Of a DNA stretch of 21,142 nt, positions 6,913 through 14,319 are shown piece after piece (the first letter of the stretch is position 1; every line of letters begins with the position of its first letter). The notes under the pieces were generated by a model that saw only the letters and a program-made list of their open reading frames with translations, did no database searches and was not told the origin of the DNA. The stretch covers positions 1-21,142 of the forward strand of contig JAQGJF010001033.1 in the NCBI GenBank assembly GCA_028290765.1, written 5' to 3'. The translations under genes were made by a program, and so were the position numbers. The stretch comes from Tardiphaga sp. (GTDB lineage Bacteria; Pseudomonadota; Alphaproteobacteria; Rhizobiales; Xanthobacteraceae).

Positions 6913-7155
6913 CTATTCAATGAACCGTATCTTCCAATCGCGCCGCCATTTCTTCAATTCCTTCTCACGCGTGATCGCCGTCAAGACATCGTCGTAGATT
7001 TCAAACCAGACCAGCTTGTCGACGCCGTAGCGCGAGGTGAAACCATCGACCGCCTTTGTTCGATGTTCATACCCGCGGCGCACGATATCCCTTGTGACGC
7101 CGAGATACAGCGTGCCGTGCTTTTTGCTCGCCATGAGATAGACGTAGTACGCCAT
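6913..7155 (-). CDS. GIY-YIG nuclease-family small protein, shortened by TAG
   Basis: Small UvrC/Slx-like GIY-YIG domain protein of 80 residues. The start MAYYVYLMASKKHGTLYLGV contains the YVY and LYLGV strands that stand for GIY and YIG in this family. It continues TRDIVRRGYEHR with the catalytic-region Arg and His, then the closing helix REKELKKWRRDWKIRFIE. It stops at a TAG (6913-6915), but the frame beyond reads QNPGWVDLYPGITQ and ends at 6868, the family's normal C-terminus, giving 95 residues. The TAG therefore looks like a single nonsense change from a Glu codon (GAG to TAG). The core domain is intact and could still fold. No clear Shine-Dalgarno precedes 7155; longer reading to 7494 would overlap the hydroxylase gene and is not credible. 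It lies between inverted hairpin repeats. The physiological role of these proteins is not known to me. Confidence 0.82.
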   Translation of the reverse strand: MAYYVYLMASKKHGTLYLGVTRDIVRRGYEHRTKAVDGFTSRYGVDKLVWFEIYDDVLTAITREKELKKWRRDWKIRFIE

Positions 7156-7175
7156 CACGACCGCGGGGACTATGG

Positions 7176-7208
7176 ATTCCGGGCTCCCGCCAAGGGGACC
7201 CCCGGAAT
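7176..7208. repeat. 33-bp palindromic repeat, right end of GIY-YIG unit
   Basis: ATTCCGGG and CCCGGAAT enclose CTCCCGCCAAGGGGACC. The arms and the flanking ATGG/GAC match the left copy in inverted orientation, while the inner 17 bp differ. Confidence 0.72.
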
Positions 7209-7214
7209 GACAGT

Positions 7215-7280
7215 TGCTGCATTGCAGCACGCGAAATGAGACTTGCTGGTAAGTTTTGAGAGCGGGCGGTATGGCCGCTC
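7215..7280. promoter_or_regulatory. Two dyads upstream of the hydroxylase operon
   Basis: TGCTGC-ATT-GCAGCA (7215-7229) and GAGCGG-N9-CCGCTC (7260-7280) lie 69-134 bp before the hydroxylase start. This gap, 7216-7348, is the only non-repeat upstream region, so the operon promoter and any AraC or LysR site should be here. I see no convincing -35/-10 pair. The first dyad resembles a regulator site; the second may be a hairpin in the leader RNA. Confidence 0.3.
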
Positions 7281-7348
7281 GCCGTTGTATCCCCGAAATA
7301 TCGCCTTGAGACGCGTCCCGAAGAACGCGGTCGACAAGGACCATCGGG

Positions 7349-10348
7349 ATGAAGCAATCCGCCGCCACAACACGCAACCCTGAATCATCTGCCGATACCC
7401 CCTGGGTCGGCCGATCGATCGAGCGCGTGGAAGACGGCGCGCTGCTGAGCGGCGGTGGCCGCTTCATCGACGATCTCGGTGTCAGCGCCGGCACGCTTCA
7501 CGCAGCCATCCTTCGCTCGCCCCACGGCCATGCCGATATTATTTCCATCGAAACCACTGCAGCAAGGAAAGCTCCCGGTGTTGCCGCCGTCCTGACCGGT
7601 GCCGATATCAAGGCCCTGACCACCAGCCTGGTCGTTGGCGTCAAGGCGCCGGTCGAATGTTGGCCGATGGCGGTCGATCGCGTTCGCTATGTCGGCGAAC
7701 CGGTTGCCATCGTGGTCGCGTCGGACCGCTACAAGGCCGAGGACGCCCTCGATCTGATCGAGGTGCGCTACGCCAGCCGTCCGGCGGTGATCGATCCGCT
7801 CAAGGCGATCGCACCCGGGGCACCGCTGCTGCATGACGGCTTTCCCAACAACGTCGCCAGCGACCGGCACTTTCGCTATGGCGATCCCGAGACGGCTTTT
7901 GCCCAGGCCGCGCATCGCATCTCCATCGATATCGGCTACCCGCGCAATTCCTGCACGCCGATCGAAACCTACGGCGTCGTCGCCGACTACAATCCGAGCG
8001 AAGATGCCTTCGACGTGCTGGCCAACTTTCAAGGGCCGTTCAGCATTCACGCGGTGATCTCGCGGGCGCTGAAGGTGCCCGGCAACCGGTTGCGGCTGCG
8101 CACCCCGCCGGATTCCGGCGGCAGTTTTGGTGTCAAGCAGGGGGTGTTTCCCTACATCGTGCTGATCGCCGCCGCCGCCCGCGTTGCCGGCCGGCCGGTG
8201 AAGTGGATCGAGGACCGGTTCGAGCATCTCTCCGCATCGACCTCGGCCACCAATCGCGCCACCACGCTGTCGGCGGCGGTCGATCGCGACGGCAGGATTC
8301 TCGCGCTCGATTGGGACCAGGTCGAGGATTGCGGCGCGCATCTGCGCGCGCCGGAGCCGGCGACGCTGTACCGCATGCACGGCAATCTCACCGGCGCCTA
8401 CGACATCCGCCATCTCGCGGTCCGCAACCGCGTGGTGGTGACCAACAAGACCCCGACCGGACTCAATCGTGGCTTTGGCGGTCCGCAGGTCTATTTCGCG
8501 CTGGAGCGCCTGGTGCAATGCATCGCGGTCGAGCTTGGTCTCGATCCGCTCGATGTTATAAGACGCAACCTCGTTCGATCCGATGCGTTTCCCTATCGCA
8601 CCGCCTCCGGCGCGCTGTTGGATTCGGGCGACTATGTCGGCGGCATCGAACTGGGCGCCGACAAAGGCGGCCTCGCCGAATTGAAACAGCGCCGCGATGC
8701 GGCGCGCGCCGAGGGGCGGCTTTACGGCATCGGTTATGCGGCGGTGGTCGAGCCGTCGGTTTCCAACATGGGCTACATCACCACGGTGCTGACGCCCGCC
8801 GAGCGGCGTAAGGCCGGCCCGAAGAACGGCGCCCAGGCCACCGCCACCGTTTCGATCGATCCGGTCGGCGGCGTGGCGGTGCACGTCGCTTCGGTGCCGC
8901 AGGGGCAGGGCCACCGCACCGTGCTCTCGCAGGTGGTCGCCGATGTCTTCGGCCTTGTGCCGGCGGATGTGCGCGTCAATACCGAGGTCGATACCGCCAA
9001 GGACGCCTGGTCGATCGCATCGGGCAACTATGCCAGCCGTTTTGCCGCCGCCGTCGCCGGCACCGCCAAGATCGCGGCCGATCGATTGGCAGCGCGCCTG
9101 GCGCGTATCGCCGCGGCGCAGTTGAATATCGACGCCGGCGATGTCGTGTTCGCCAAGGGCAAGGTCGGCTCCCGAACCAACCCCGACAATGCGCTGTCGT
9201 TCTCGCGGGTGGCGGCGTTGAGCCATTGGTCGCCGGCTTCGCTGCCGGACGATGTCGGCCACACCATTCGCGAAACCGCGTTCTGGACTCCGCCGGAACT
9301 GACGGCGCCCGACGACGCCGACCACATCAATTCGTCGCTGTGCCACGGCCTGGTATTTGATTTTTGCGGCGTCGAGGTCGACCGCGTTACCGGCGAGACC
9401 CGCATCGATCGCTACGTCACGATGCATGACTGCGGCACCATCCTGCATCCCGCCATGGTCGACGGCCAGATCCGCGGCGGTTTCGGCCAGGGGCTTGGCG
9501 CGGCGCTGTACGAGGAATTCTCCTACGGCTCCGACGGCAGTTTCCTGAGCGGCACCTTTGCCGATTACCTGGTGCCAACCGCGACGGAAATTCCGGAGCC
9601 GGTCATCATTCACATGGAGACGCCGTCGCCGTTCACGCCGCTCGGCGCCAAGGGCGTCGGCGAAGGCAATTGCATGTCGACGCCAGTGTGTATTGCCAAC
9701 GCGGTGGCGGATGCGCTCGGCGAAAAGAACATCACGCTGCCGCTGGTGCCGGCCAAGCTTGCGGCCTTCATTCACGGCGAGGAACCCGCGGCGCCGCAGG
9801 GATCGCGCGCACAGCCCGTCGCCGCGAAGCCGGGCGAGCGCAGTCTGCACGGCGAAGGCCACGCCAGCGTCGCCGCGCCGCCGGCCGCGGTATGGGCGAT
9901 GCTGCTCGATCCGAACACGCTGCAGGCCGTCATCCCCGGCTGTCACGGCGTGGAAAAAATCTCCGATACGCATTTTCGCGCCGAAGTCACCATCGGCATC
10001 GGTCCTGTCAAAGGCCGCTACCGCGCCGAGGTCGTTTTGTCGGATCTCGATCCGCCGCATGCAGTGACGCTGGGCGGCTCGGCCGACGGAGCGCTCGGAT
10101 TCGGTGGCGGCGAGGGCCGCATCACGCTGACTGCCGGCGAGAACGGCGGCACTGTCATCGACTACAAATATACCGCCGCGATCGGCGGCAAGGTCGCGAG
10201 CATCGGAGGCCGGCTGCTGGACGGCGCGGCACGTGTGATCATCGGGCAATTCTTTGCGGCACTGGCCCGTCATGCCGGCGGCGGCGCGGCATCGTCCGGC
10301 GGTTGGCTGGCGAGGTTGCGCGCGAAATGGACCGGGAGGCGCGGATGA
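7349..10348 (+). CDS. hmfA: Molybdenum hydroxylase large subunit with C-terminal CoxG-like domain (HmfA-like furoyl-CoA dehydrogenase)
   Basis: Molybdopterin-cytosine-dinucleotide subunit of a xanthine-oxidase-family enzyme, proposed to hydroxylate 2-furoyl-CoA at C5. Residues 18-125 are the a/b hammerhead domain (GRSIERVEDGALLSGGGRFI). The cofactor-binding domains follow, with RGFGGPQ (about 373-379) and QGQGHRT near 517, and the catalytic Glu in KGVGEGN (Glu about 772). The CO-dehydrogenase loop AYxCSFR is absent, so this is not a CO dehydrogenase. Family members end near 790-800 residues; this one has 999. The extra part, from about 830, is a CoxG-like SRPBCC domain (HASVAAPPAAVWAMLLDPNT, later IPGC and GIGPVKGRY), normally a separate membrane-associated maturation or recruitment protein. 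The end overlaps the FAD-subunit gene by ATGA. The family is certain; the furoyl-CoA substrate is inferred from the hmfABCDE gene order. Confidence 0.9.
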   Translation: MKQSAATTRNPESSADTPWVGRSIERVEDGALLSGGGRFIDDLGVSAGTLHAAILRSPHGHADIISIETTAARKAPGVAAVLTGADIKALTTSLVVGVKAPVECWPMAVDRVRYVGEPVAIVVASDRYKAEDALDLIEVRYASRPAVIDPLKAIAPGAPLLHDGFPNNVASDRHFRYGDPETAFAQAAHRISIDIGYPRNSCTPIETYGVVADYNPSEDAFDVLANFQGPFSIHAVISRALKVPGNRLRLRTPPDSGGSFGVKQGVFPYIVLIAAAARVAGRPVKWIEDRFEHLSASTSATNRATTLSAAVDRDGRILALDWDQVEDCGAHLRAPEPATLYRMHGNLTGAYDIRHLAVRNRVVVTNKTPTGLNRGFGGPQVYFALERLVQCIAVELGLDPLDVIRRNLVRSDAFPYRTASGALLDSGDYVGGIELGADKGGLAELKQRRDAARAEGRLYGIGYAAVVEPSVSNMGYITTVLTPAERRKAGPKNGAQATATVSIDPVGGVAVHVASVPQGQGHRTVLSQVVADVFGLVPADVRVNTEVDTAKDAWSIASGNYASRFAAAVAGTAKIAADRLAARLARIAAAQLNIDAGDVVFAKGKVGSRTNPDNALSFSRVAALSHWSPASLPDDVGHTIRETAFWTPPELTAPDDADHINSSLCHGLVFDFCGVEVDRVTGETRIDRYVTMHDCGTILHPAMVDGQIRGGFGQGLGAALYEEFSYGSDGSFLSGTFADYLVPTATEIPEPVIIHMETPSPFTPLGAKGVGEGNCMSTPVCIANAVADALGEKNITLPLVPAKLAAFIHGEEPAAPQGSRAQPVAAKPGERSLHGEGHASVAAPPAAVWAMLLDPNTLQAVIPGCHGVEKISDTHFRAEVTIGIGPVKGRYRAEVVLSDLDPPHAVTLGGSADGALGFGGGEGRITLTAGENGGTVIDYKYTAAIGGKVASIGGRLLDGAARVIIGQFFAALARHAGGGAASSGGWLARLRAKWTGRRG

Positions 10349-11169
10349 AACCTGCGGCCTTCGACTATGTCCGCGCCGAATCGCTCGACGAAGCGCTGGC
10401 GGTGCTCGACGAGGAGGGCGCCGACGCCCGCATCCTCGCAGGCGGCCAATCCTTCATGGCGATGCTGAACATGCGCCTGGCGCGGCCGAAGGTGCTGGTC
10501 GACATCATGCGCATCGATGCGCTCGACGGTATCGACGAGGTCAAGGGCGAAATCGTTATCGGCGCGGGCGTGCGGCAAGCAAAATTGCTGGGCTGGAACC
10601 AACTCGCTGAAAAGCTGCCGTTGATCGCGCTGGCGCTGCCCTGGACCGGCCACGCCCAGACCCGCAGCCGCGGCACGGTCTGCGGATCGATCGCCCACGC
10701 CGATCCGAGCGCCGAATTGCCGCTGTCGTTGATTGCGCTTGGCGGCGCGGTGCATTTGCGCAGCCGCAAGAAACGCCGTCGCGTTGCGGCCGCCGAATAT
10801 ATCACCGGCATGATGAGTACGGCGCGGGGCGACGACGAAATGATCGAAGCGGTGTCGTTCCCCGTCGTGCAGGGGCGCGGCTATGGCTTTCGCGAGGTGG
10901 CACGGCGTCACGGTGATTTTGCCGTCGTCGCCTGCGCGGCAACGGTTCACGACAAGGGCATCCGGTTCGCCGTGGGCGGCGTCGCCGACAAGCCCGAGGC
11001 CCGCGACTGGCCGCGCCTCGACGGCAGCGCGCTCGACGATGCGCTCAACGCCCTGGCCTATGAGCTCGAGGCCCGTGACGACGTCCACGCCACCGCGCGC
11101 TATCGCCGCGAACTGGTGCGCAGGGTCGGGCGTGCCGTGATCGAGGAGGCCGTGCAATGTCACGCCTGA
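10345..11169 (+). CDS. hmfB: Molybdenum hydroxylase FAD-binding subunit (HmfB-like)
   Basis: Medium subunit that passes electrons from the 2Fe-2S clusters to FAD and an acceptor. The 274-residue protein has the PCMH-type FAD domain: ILAGGQSFMAMLNMRLA (30-46) and RGTVCGSIAHADPSAELP (109-126), followed by the CO-dehydrogenase flavoprotein C-terminal domain (FREVARRHGDFAVVACAATV). The second FAD motif reads TVCGS where most relatives have TVGGS, so one glycine is Cys113. The start at 10345 is fixed by the ATGA overlap with the large subunit; the frame is open far upstream (to 9670) but that is out-of-frame reading of the large-subunit gene. The end overlaps the next gene by 13 bp. Confidence 0.92.
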   Translation: MKPAAFDYVRAESLDEALAVLDEEGADARILAGGQSFMAMLNMRLARPKVLVDIMRIDALDGIDEVKGEIVIGAGVRQAKLLGWNQLAEKLPLIALALPWTGHAQTRSRGTVCGSIAHADPSAELPLSLIALGGAVHLRSRKKRRRVAAAEYITGMMSTARGDDEMIEAVSFPVVQGRGYGFREVARRHGDFAVVACAATVHDKGIRFAVGGVADKPEARDWPRLDGSALDDALNALAYELEARDDVHATARYRRELVRRVGRAVIEEAVQCHA

Positions 11170-11681
11170 GCGCCAGCCAACGGCATCGAGTCGCTTTCAC
11201 CCTCAACGGCCGGTCCGTCGAGGGCGAAGCCGAGCCGCGCATGCTGCTGACAGATTTTCTGCGCCACCAGATCGGCGCCACCGGAACCCATGTCGGCTGC
11301 GAGCACGGCGTTTGCGGCGCCTGCACGGTTTCCGTCGACGGCATGATGACGCGCGCCTGCCTGACGCTCGCGGTCCAGGTCGAGGGTTGCGAGCTGCGTA
11401 CTGTCGAAGGCCTGGCTCCGGCGCCGGGCCGGCTATCGGTGCTGCAGGCGGCATTCCGTCGCCATCACGCCTTGCAGTGCGGGTTCTGTACCGCCGGAAT
11501 CCTGATGTCGCTGGATGTATTCCTGCGAACCAATCCCGAACCGACCGAAGCGCAGATCCGCGACCTGCTCAGCGGCCATCTGTGCCGCTGCACCGGCTAC
11601 ACGCCGATCGTTCGCGCGGCGCTCGAGGCTGCCGCCGAATTGGCGCCGACCCTTCTGAAGGAACGCAAGCACCATGTTTGA
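11157..11681 (+). CDS. hmfC: Molybdenum hydroxylase 2Fe-2S subunit (HmfC-like)
   Basis: Small iron-sulfur subunit linking the molybdenum site to FAD. The N-terminal plant-ferredoxin-type domain has Cys48, 53, 56 and 68 (HVGCEHGVCGACTVSVDG); the C-terminal four-helix domain has Cys108, 111, 143 and 145 (LQCGFCTAGILM, HLCRCTGYTPIV). All eight cluster ligands are present and 174 residues is close to the usual length. GAGGAGG lies just upstream of the ATG at 11157, inside the end of the FAD-subunit gene. The last codons overlap the start of the CoA synthetase gene by 8 bp. Confidence 0.94.
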   Translation: MSRLSASQRHRVAFTLNGRSVEGEAEPRMLLTDFLRHQIGATGTHVGCEHGVCGACTVSVDGMMTRACLTLAVQVEGCELRTVEGLAPAPGRLSVLQAAFRRHHALQCGFCTAGILMSLDVFLRTNPEPTEAQIRDLLSGHLCRCTGYTPIVRAALEAAAELAPTLLKERKHHV

Positions 11682-13218
11682 TCTCGGCACCAGCCTCATC
11701 GCCAGCGTCGCGCGCGATCCGGGCGCACTCGCCATCGTCGATGGCGACATCCGGCTCACCTATCGCGAATGGCACGGCAAGATATCGGCGCTGGTCACGG
11801 CGTTCGATCAACTCGGCCTGAAGCCCGGCGATCACATCCTCACCGCGCTGCAGAACCGCTGGGAAGCCGCGACCCTGCATTGGGCCTGTCAGCTCGCCGG
11901 TCTCGTCGTGACGCCGATCAACTGGCGCGCCAAGTCGGATGAAATCGAGTTCTATCTGTCGGACTCGCAGGCCCGCGCGATCGTCTATCAGGACGTCTCG
12001 GCGGAGGCGATAGCCGGTTCGCCGCGGGCACGCGGATTGTGCCGCATCGCGGTTGGCATTTCCGATGGCGATGCCGCCAGCTTCGCGCAATTGATCGCGG
12101 GTCAGGCGGCGGACGTGACGCCGCGGGTTTCCGCCGACGCCTGGTCGATCATGCTCTATACGTCGGGAACGACGTCGAAGCCGAAGGGCGTGCCGCGCCG
12201 CCATGCCGCGGAACGCGCGGCGGGCATCGCCCATGTCGCGCAGAACATGTACGGCCGCGGCGAGCGGACGCTCGGGGTGATGCCGCTGTATCATACCATG
12301 GGCGTGCGCTCGCTGATCGCGATGTCGCTGATCGGCGGCACATTTGTGTGCCTGCCGCGCTACGATTCGGCCGGGGCGCTTGCCGCCATCGCCAACGAGA
12401 AAGTCACCAACCTCTATCTGGTGCCGACGCTCTATCACGATTTGGTCCATCACGCCGATTTTGCGCGCACCGACGTGTCCAGCGTGCGCAAGCTGGGCTT
12501 CGCCGGCGCGTCGATGACCGATGGATTGCTGAAGCAGCTCGACCAGGCGTTCAAGCCGGATCTGTTCGTCAACCATTATGGCAGCTCGGAGATCTACACT
12601 TTTACGATCGACCAGTACGCCGTCGCCAAGCCCGGCTCGGCCGGGCGGGCCGGCATCAACCAGATGGTCCGCGTCGTCAAGCTCGGCGGCAAGTCGGTGT
12701 CTGATCTCGCCGCTGTGGGCGAGGAGGGCGAGATTGCCGCGCTGCTAGCCGGGGACGAATCCTTCGAGGGCTATTGGCAGCGCCCCGAGGCCGACGCCAA
12801 GTCGCTACGCGACGGCTGGTATTTTACCGGCGACACCGGCTTCATCGACGACGACGGCGATCTGTTCGTGACCGGGCGGGTCGACGACATGATCATCACC
12901 GGCGGCGAGAACGTCTCGCCGGTCGAGATCGAAAGCTGCCTGTCGCTGCATCCGGCGGTCTCGGAAGTGGCCGTGGTCGGGCTGCCGGACGAGCGCTGGG
13001 GCAAGGTGGTCACGGCTTTCGTCAAGCGCAAGACATCGGTGGAAACGGCCGAACTCGATCAGTTCTGCCGCACTTCGGGTCTCGCCAACTTCAAGCGGCC
13101 GCGACGCTTTGTCTTCGTCGACGCCATTCCGAAATCGCCGGTGGGCAAGTTGCTGCGCCGGATGCTGGTGGCCGGTGAATACGACATCGAACAACAACCG
13201 CCTTCGAATCATTCCTGA
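11674..13218 (+). CDS. hmfD: Acyl-CoA synthetase, ANL superfamily (HmfD-like furoyl-CoA synthetase)
   Basis: Activates a carboxylic acid to its CoA thioester through an acyl-adenylate, here probably 2-furoate to 2-furoyl-CoA, the substrate of the preceding enzyme. In 514 residues the superfamily motifs are clear: P-loop YTSGTTSKPKG (about 162-172), PLYHTMG (204-210), YGSSE, YFTGDTG, hinge VDDMIITGGENVSPVEIE (from about 403) and the catalytic lysine in PKSPVGKLLRR near the C-terminus. The start overlaps the 2Fe-2S gene by 8 bp (ATGTTTGA), so it is translationally coupled to the hydroxylase, strong evidence that both act in one pathway. Substrate choice cannot be read from the sequence; benzoate-like or other heteroaromatic acids are alternatives. 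Confidence 0.9.
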   Translation: MFDLGTSLIASVARDPGALAIVDGDIRLTYREWHGKISALVTAFDQLGLKPGDHILTALQNRWEAATLHWACQLAGLVVTPINWRAKSDEIEFYLSDSQARAIVYQDVSAEAIAGSPRARGLCRIAVGISDGDAASFAQLIAGQAADVTPRVSADAWSIMLYTSGTTSKPKGVPRRHAAERAAGIAHVAQNMYGRGERTLGVMPLYHTMGVRSLIAMSLIGGTFVCLPRYDSAGALAAIANEKVTNLYLVPTLYHDLVHHADFARTDVSSVRKLGFAGASMTDGLLKQLDQAFKPDLFVNHYGSSEIYTFTIDQYAVAKPGSAGRAGINQMVRVVKLGGKSVSDLAAVGEEGEIAALLAGDESFEGYWQRPEADAKSLRDGWYFTGDTGFIDDDGDLFVTGRVDDMIITGGENVSPVEIESCLSLHPAVSEVAVVGLPDERWGKVVTAFVKRKTSVETAELDQFCRTSGLANFKRPRRFVFVDAIPKSPVGKLLRRMLVAGEYDIEQQPPSNHS

Positions 13219-13243
13219 AACCATCAAGAAAAGGACCCATCAC

Positions 13244-14050
13244 ATGCCTTCACCCTATGCCTTCGTCGATCCCCGTCTCGCCAAACTCGATGGCTTCCGC
13301 GTCGAACTGGACGAAGCCCACGAGCGCGCCGATATCATCCTCGACCGTCCGCCGTTCAACATCGTGGCGATGCCGCAACGCGACCAGTTGCGTCTGGTGT
13401 TCGAGACGCTGGACGAAGACAAGCGGGTACGCGTCATCGTGGCCCGCGCGATCGGCCAGCATTTCTCCAGCGGCGGCAATATCGGCGGCTTCATGGAAGC
13501 GACGCCCGAGCACGTCTCGAAGCTGGCCTGGAACATCGCCGCGCCAGCGCGCTGCGCCAAGCCGGTGATCGTCGCCAACCGCGGCTACTGCTTCGGCGTC
13601 GGCTTCGAATTCTCGCTGGCCTGCGATTTCCGCATCGCCTCGGAGACGACTTTCTACGCGCTGCCGGAACAGAAGCTCGGACAGATCCCCGGATCCGGCG
13701 GCTCGGCGCGGCTGCAGAAGATGATCGGCATCACCCGCACCAAGGACATCGTGATGCGCTCCAAGCGCATTCCGGCCAAGCAGGCCTATGACTGGGGCAT
13801 CGCCACCGAATGCGTTCCCGACGCTGATCTCGAAAAGGCCACCGACGCGCTGGTCGATGAATTGCGCAGCTTCTCGCCACTGGCGCAGCGCACCGCCAAG
13901 AAGCTTCTGAACGATACCGAGGACTCGACGCTGGCGATTGCCATCGAGCTGGAAGGCCATTGCTATAGCCGGCTGCGCCAATCCGAGGACTTCAAGGAAG
14001 GCGTCGAAGCTTTTAATGCCAAGCGCCCGCCGCAGTTCAAGGGGCTGTGA
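13244..14050 (+). CDS. hmfE: Enoyl-CoA hydratase/isomerase-family protein (HmfE-like)
   Basis: Crotonase-fold enzyme of 268 residues acting on an acyl-CoA. The oxyanion-hole segment FSSGGNIGGF (74-83) and both catalytic glutamates are present: GVGFE (Glu122) and LPEQKLG (Glu142), equivalent to Glu144/Glu164 of crotonase. In the proposed furoate pathway it would help convert the hydroxylated furoyl-CoA, by water addition and lactone opening, to 2-oxoglutaroyl-CoA. The ATG at 13244 is chosen because AAAAGGA lies 8 nt upstream; the frame is open further back only inside the ligase gene. It follows the synthetase by 25 bp and is the last gene of the hydroxylase operon, followed by the long repeat. 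An ordinary enoyl-CoA or cyclic dienoyl-CoA hydratase is the alternative. Confidence 0.88.
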   Translation: MPSPYAFVDPRLAKLDGFRVELDEAHERADIILDRPPFNIVAMPQRDQLRLVFETLDEDKRVRVIVARAIGQHFSSGGNIGGFMEATPEHVSKLAWNIAAPARCAKPVIVANRGYCFGVGFEFSLACDFRIASETTFYALPEQKLGQIPGSGGSARLQKMIGITRTKDIVMRSKRIPAKQAYDWGIATECVPDADLEKATDALVDELRSFSPLAQRTAKKLLNDTEDSTLAIAIELEGHCYSRLRQSEDFKEGVEAFNAKRPPQFKGL

Positions 14051-14084
14051 GGTACTTATGAAATACGCGGTCGCCACACCTCTT

Positions 14085-14267
14085 ATCCCTCCCCCTTGCG
14101 GGGTCCGATCGAGCGAAAGCTCGATCGTGGGTGGCCGGCCGAAGGCCGGTCGGGTGGGGGTACCCCAACGGAAGCTTCGCTCGTGGCTACCCCCACCCCG
14201 GCCTCCGCTTCGCTCGGCCGACTACGATCGAGCAAAGCTCGATCGGACCCCGCAAGGGGGGAGGGAT
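14085..14267. repeat. 183-bp multi-hairpin palindromic repeat, copy 2
   Basis: Same architecture and orientation as the copy at 4076-4257: closing arms ATCCCTCCCCCTTGCGGGGT and ACCCCGCAAGGGGGGAGGGAT (one extra G in the right arm), hairpin with loop GAAA (14106-14127), hairpin with loop GAA (14135-14149), central GGGTGGGGGTA/TACCCCCACCC hairpin and a stem of 9 bp with loop AAA (14225-14245). Several stem pairs differ from copy 1 in both strands at once. It occupies the gap between the crotonase gene and the second binding-protein gene. Confidence 0.88.
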
Positions 14268-14319
14268 CCCATTGCTTCATCACCATCCAATCAAAATTAA
14301 TCCAAAGGGAGACCAACAC

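Larger units (their letters stand above)
6813..7215. mobile_element. Candidate mobile unit: GIY-YIG gene between inverted hairpin ends
   Basis: The unit is bounded by two 33-bp hairpins of equal length, ATTCCGGG-N17-CCCGGAAT, at 6821-6853 and 7176-7208. Their flanks are mirror images: GTC before and CCAT after on the left, ATGG before and GAC after on the right. With one base gap the inversion extends outward to AACTG on the left and AGTT on the right. Between them lies a single small nuclease gene on the minus strand. No target duplication was recognised and no transposase is present, so mobility is inferred from structure only. Confidence 0.5.

Noticed and set aside
7156..7494. N-terminal extension of the GIY-YIG protein to 193 residues
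   Set aside because: It would run through the hairpin repeat and overlap the start of the divergent hydroxylase gene; the GIY-YIG domain starts at once after ATG 7155.
7385..10273. 962-codon open frame on the minus strand across the hydroxylase large-subunit gene
   Set aside because: It is antisense to a gene with clear motifs; long antisense frames arise from GC-rich third positions, and its translation is Arg/Gly/Asp/His-rich without any domain.
9670..10344. N-terminal extension of the FAD subunit to 499 residues
   Set aside because: The added part is an out-of-frame reading of the large-subunit gene; ATG 10345 with the ATGA overlap gives the normal length.
7349..11681. True aerobic carbon monoxide dehydrogenase (CoxLMS)
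   Set aside because: The large subunit lacks the AYxCSFR loop and has RGFGGPQ instead, and the operon contains a CoA synthetase and a crotonase, pointing to an acyl-CoA hydroxylase.
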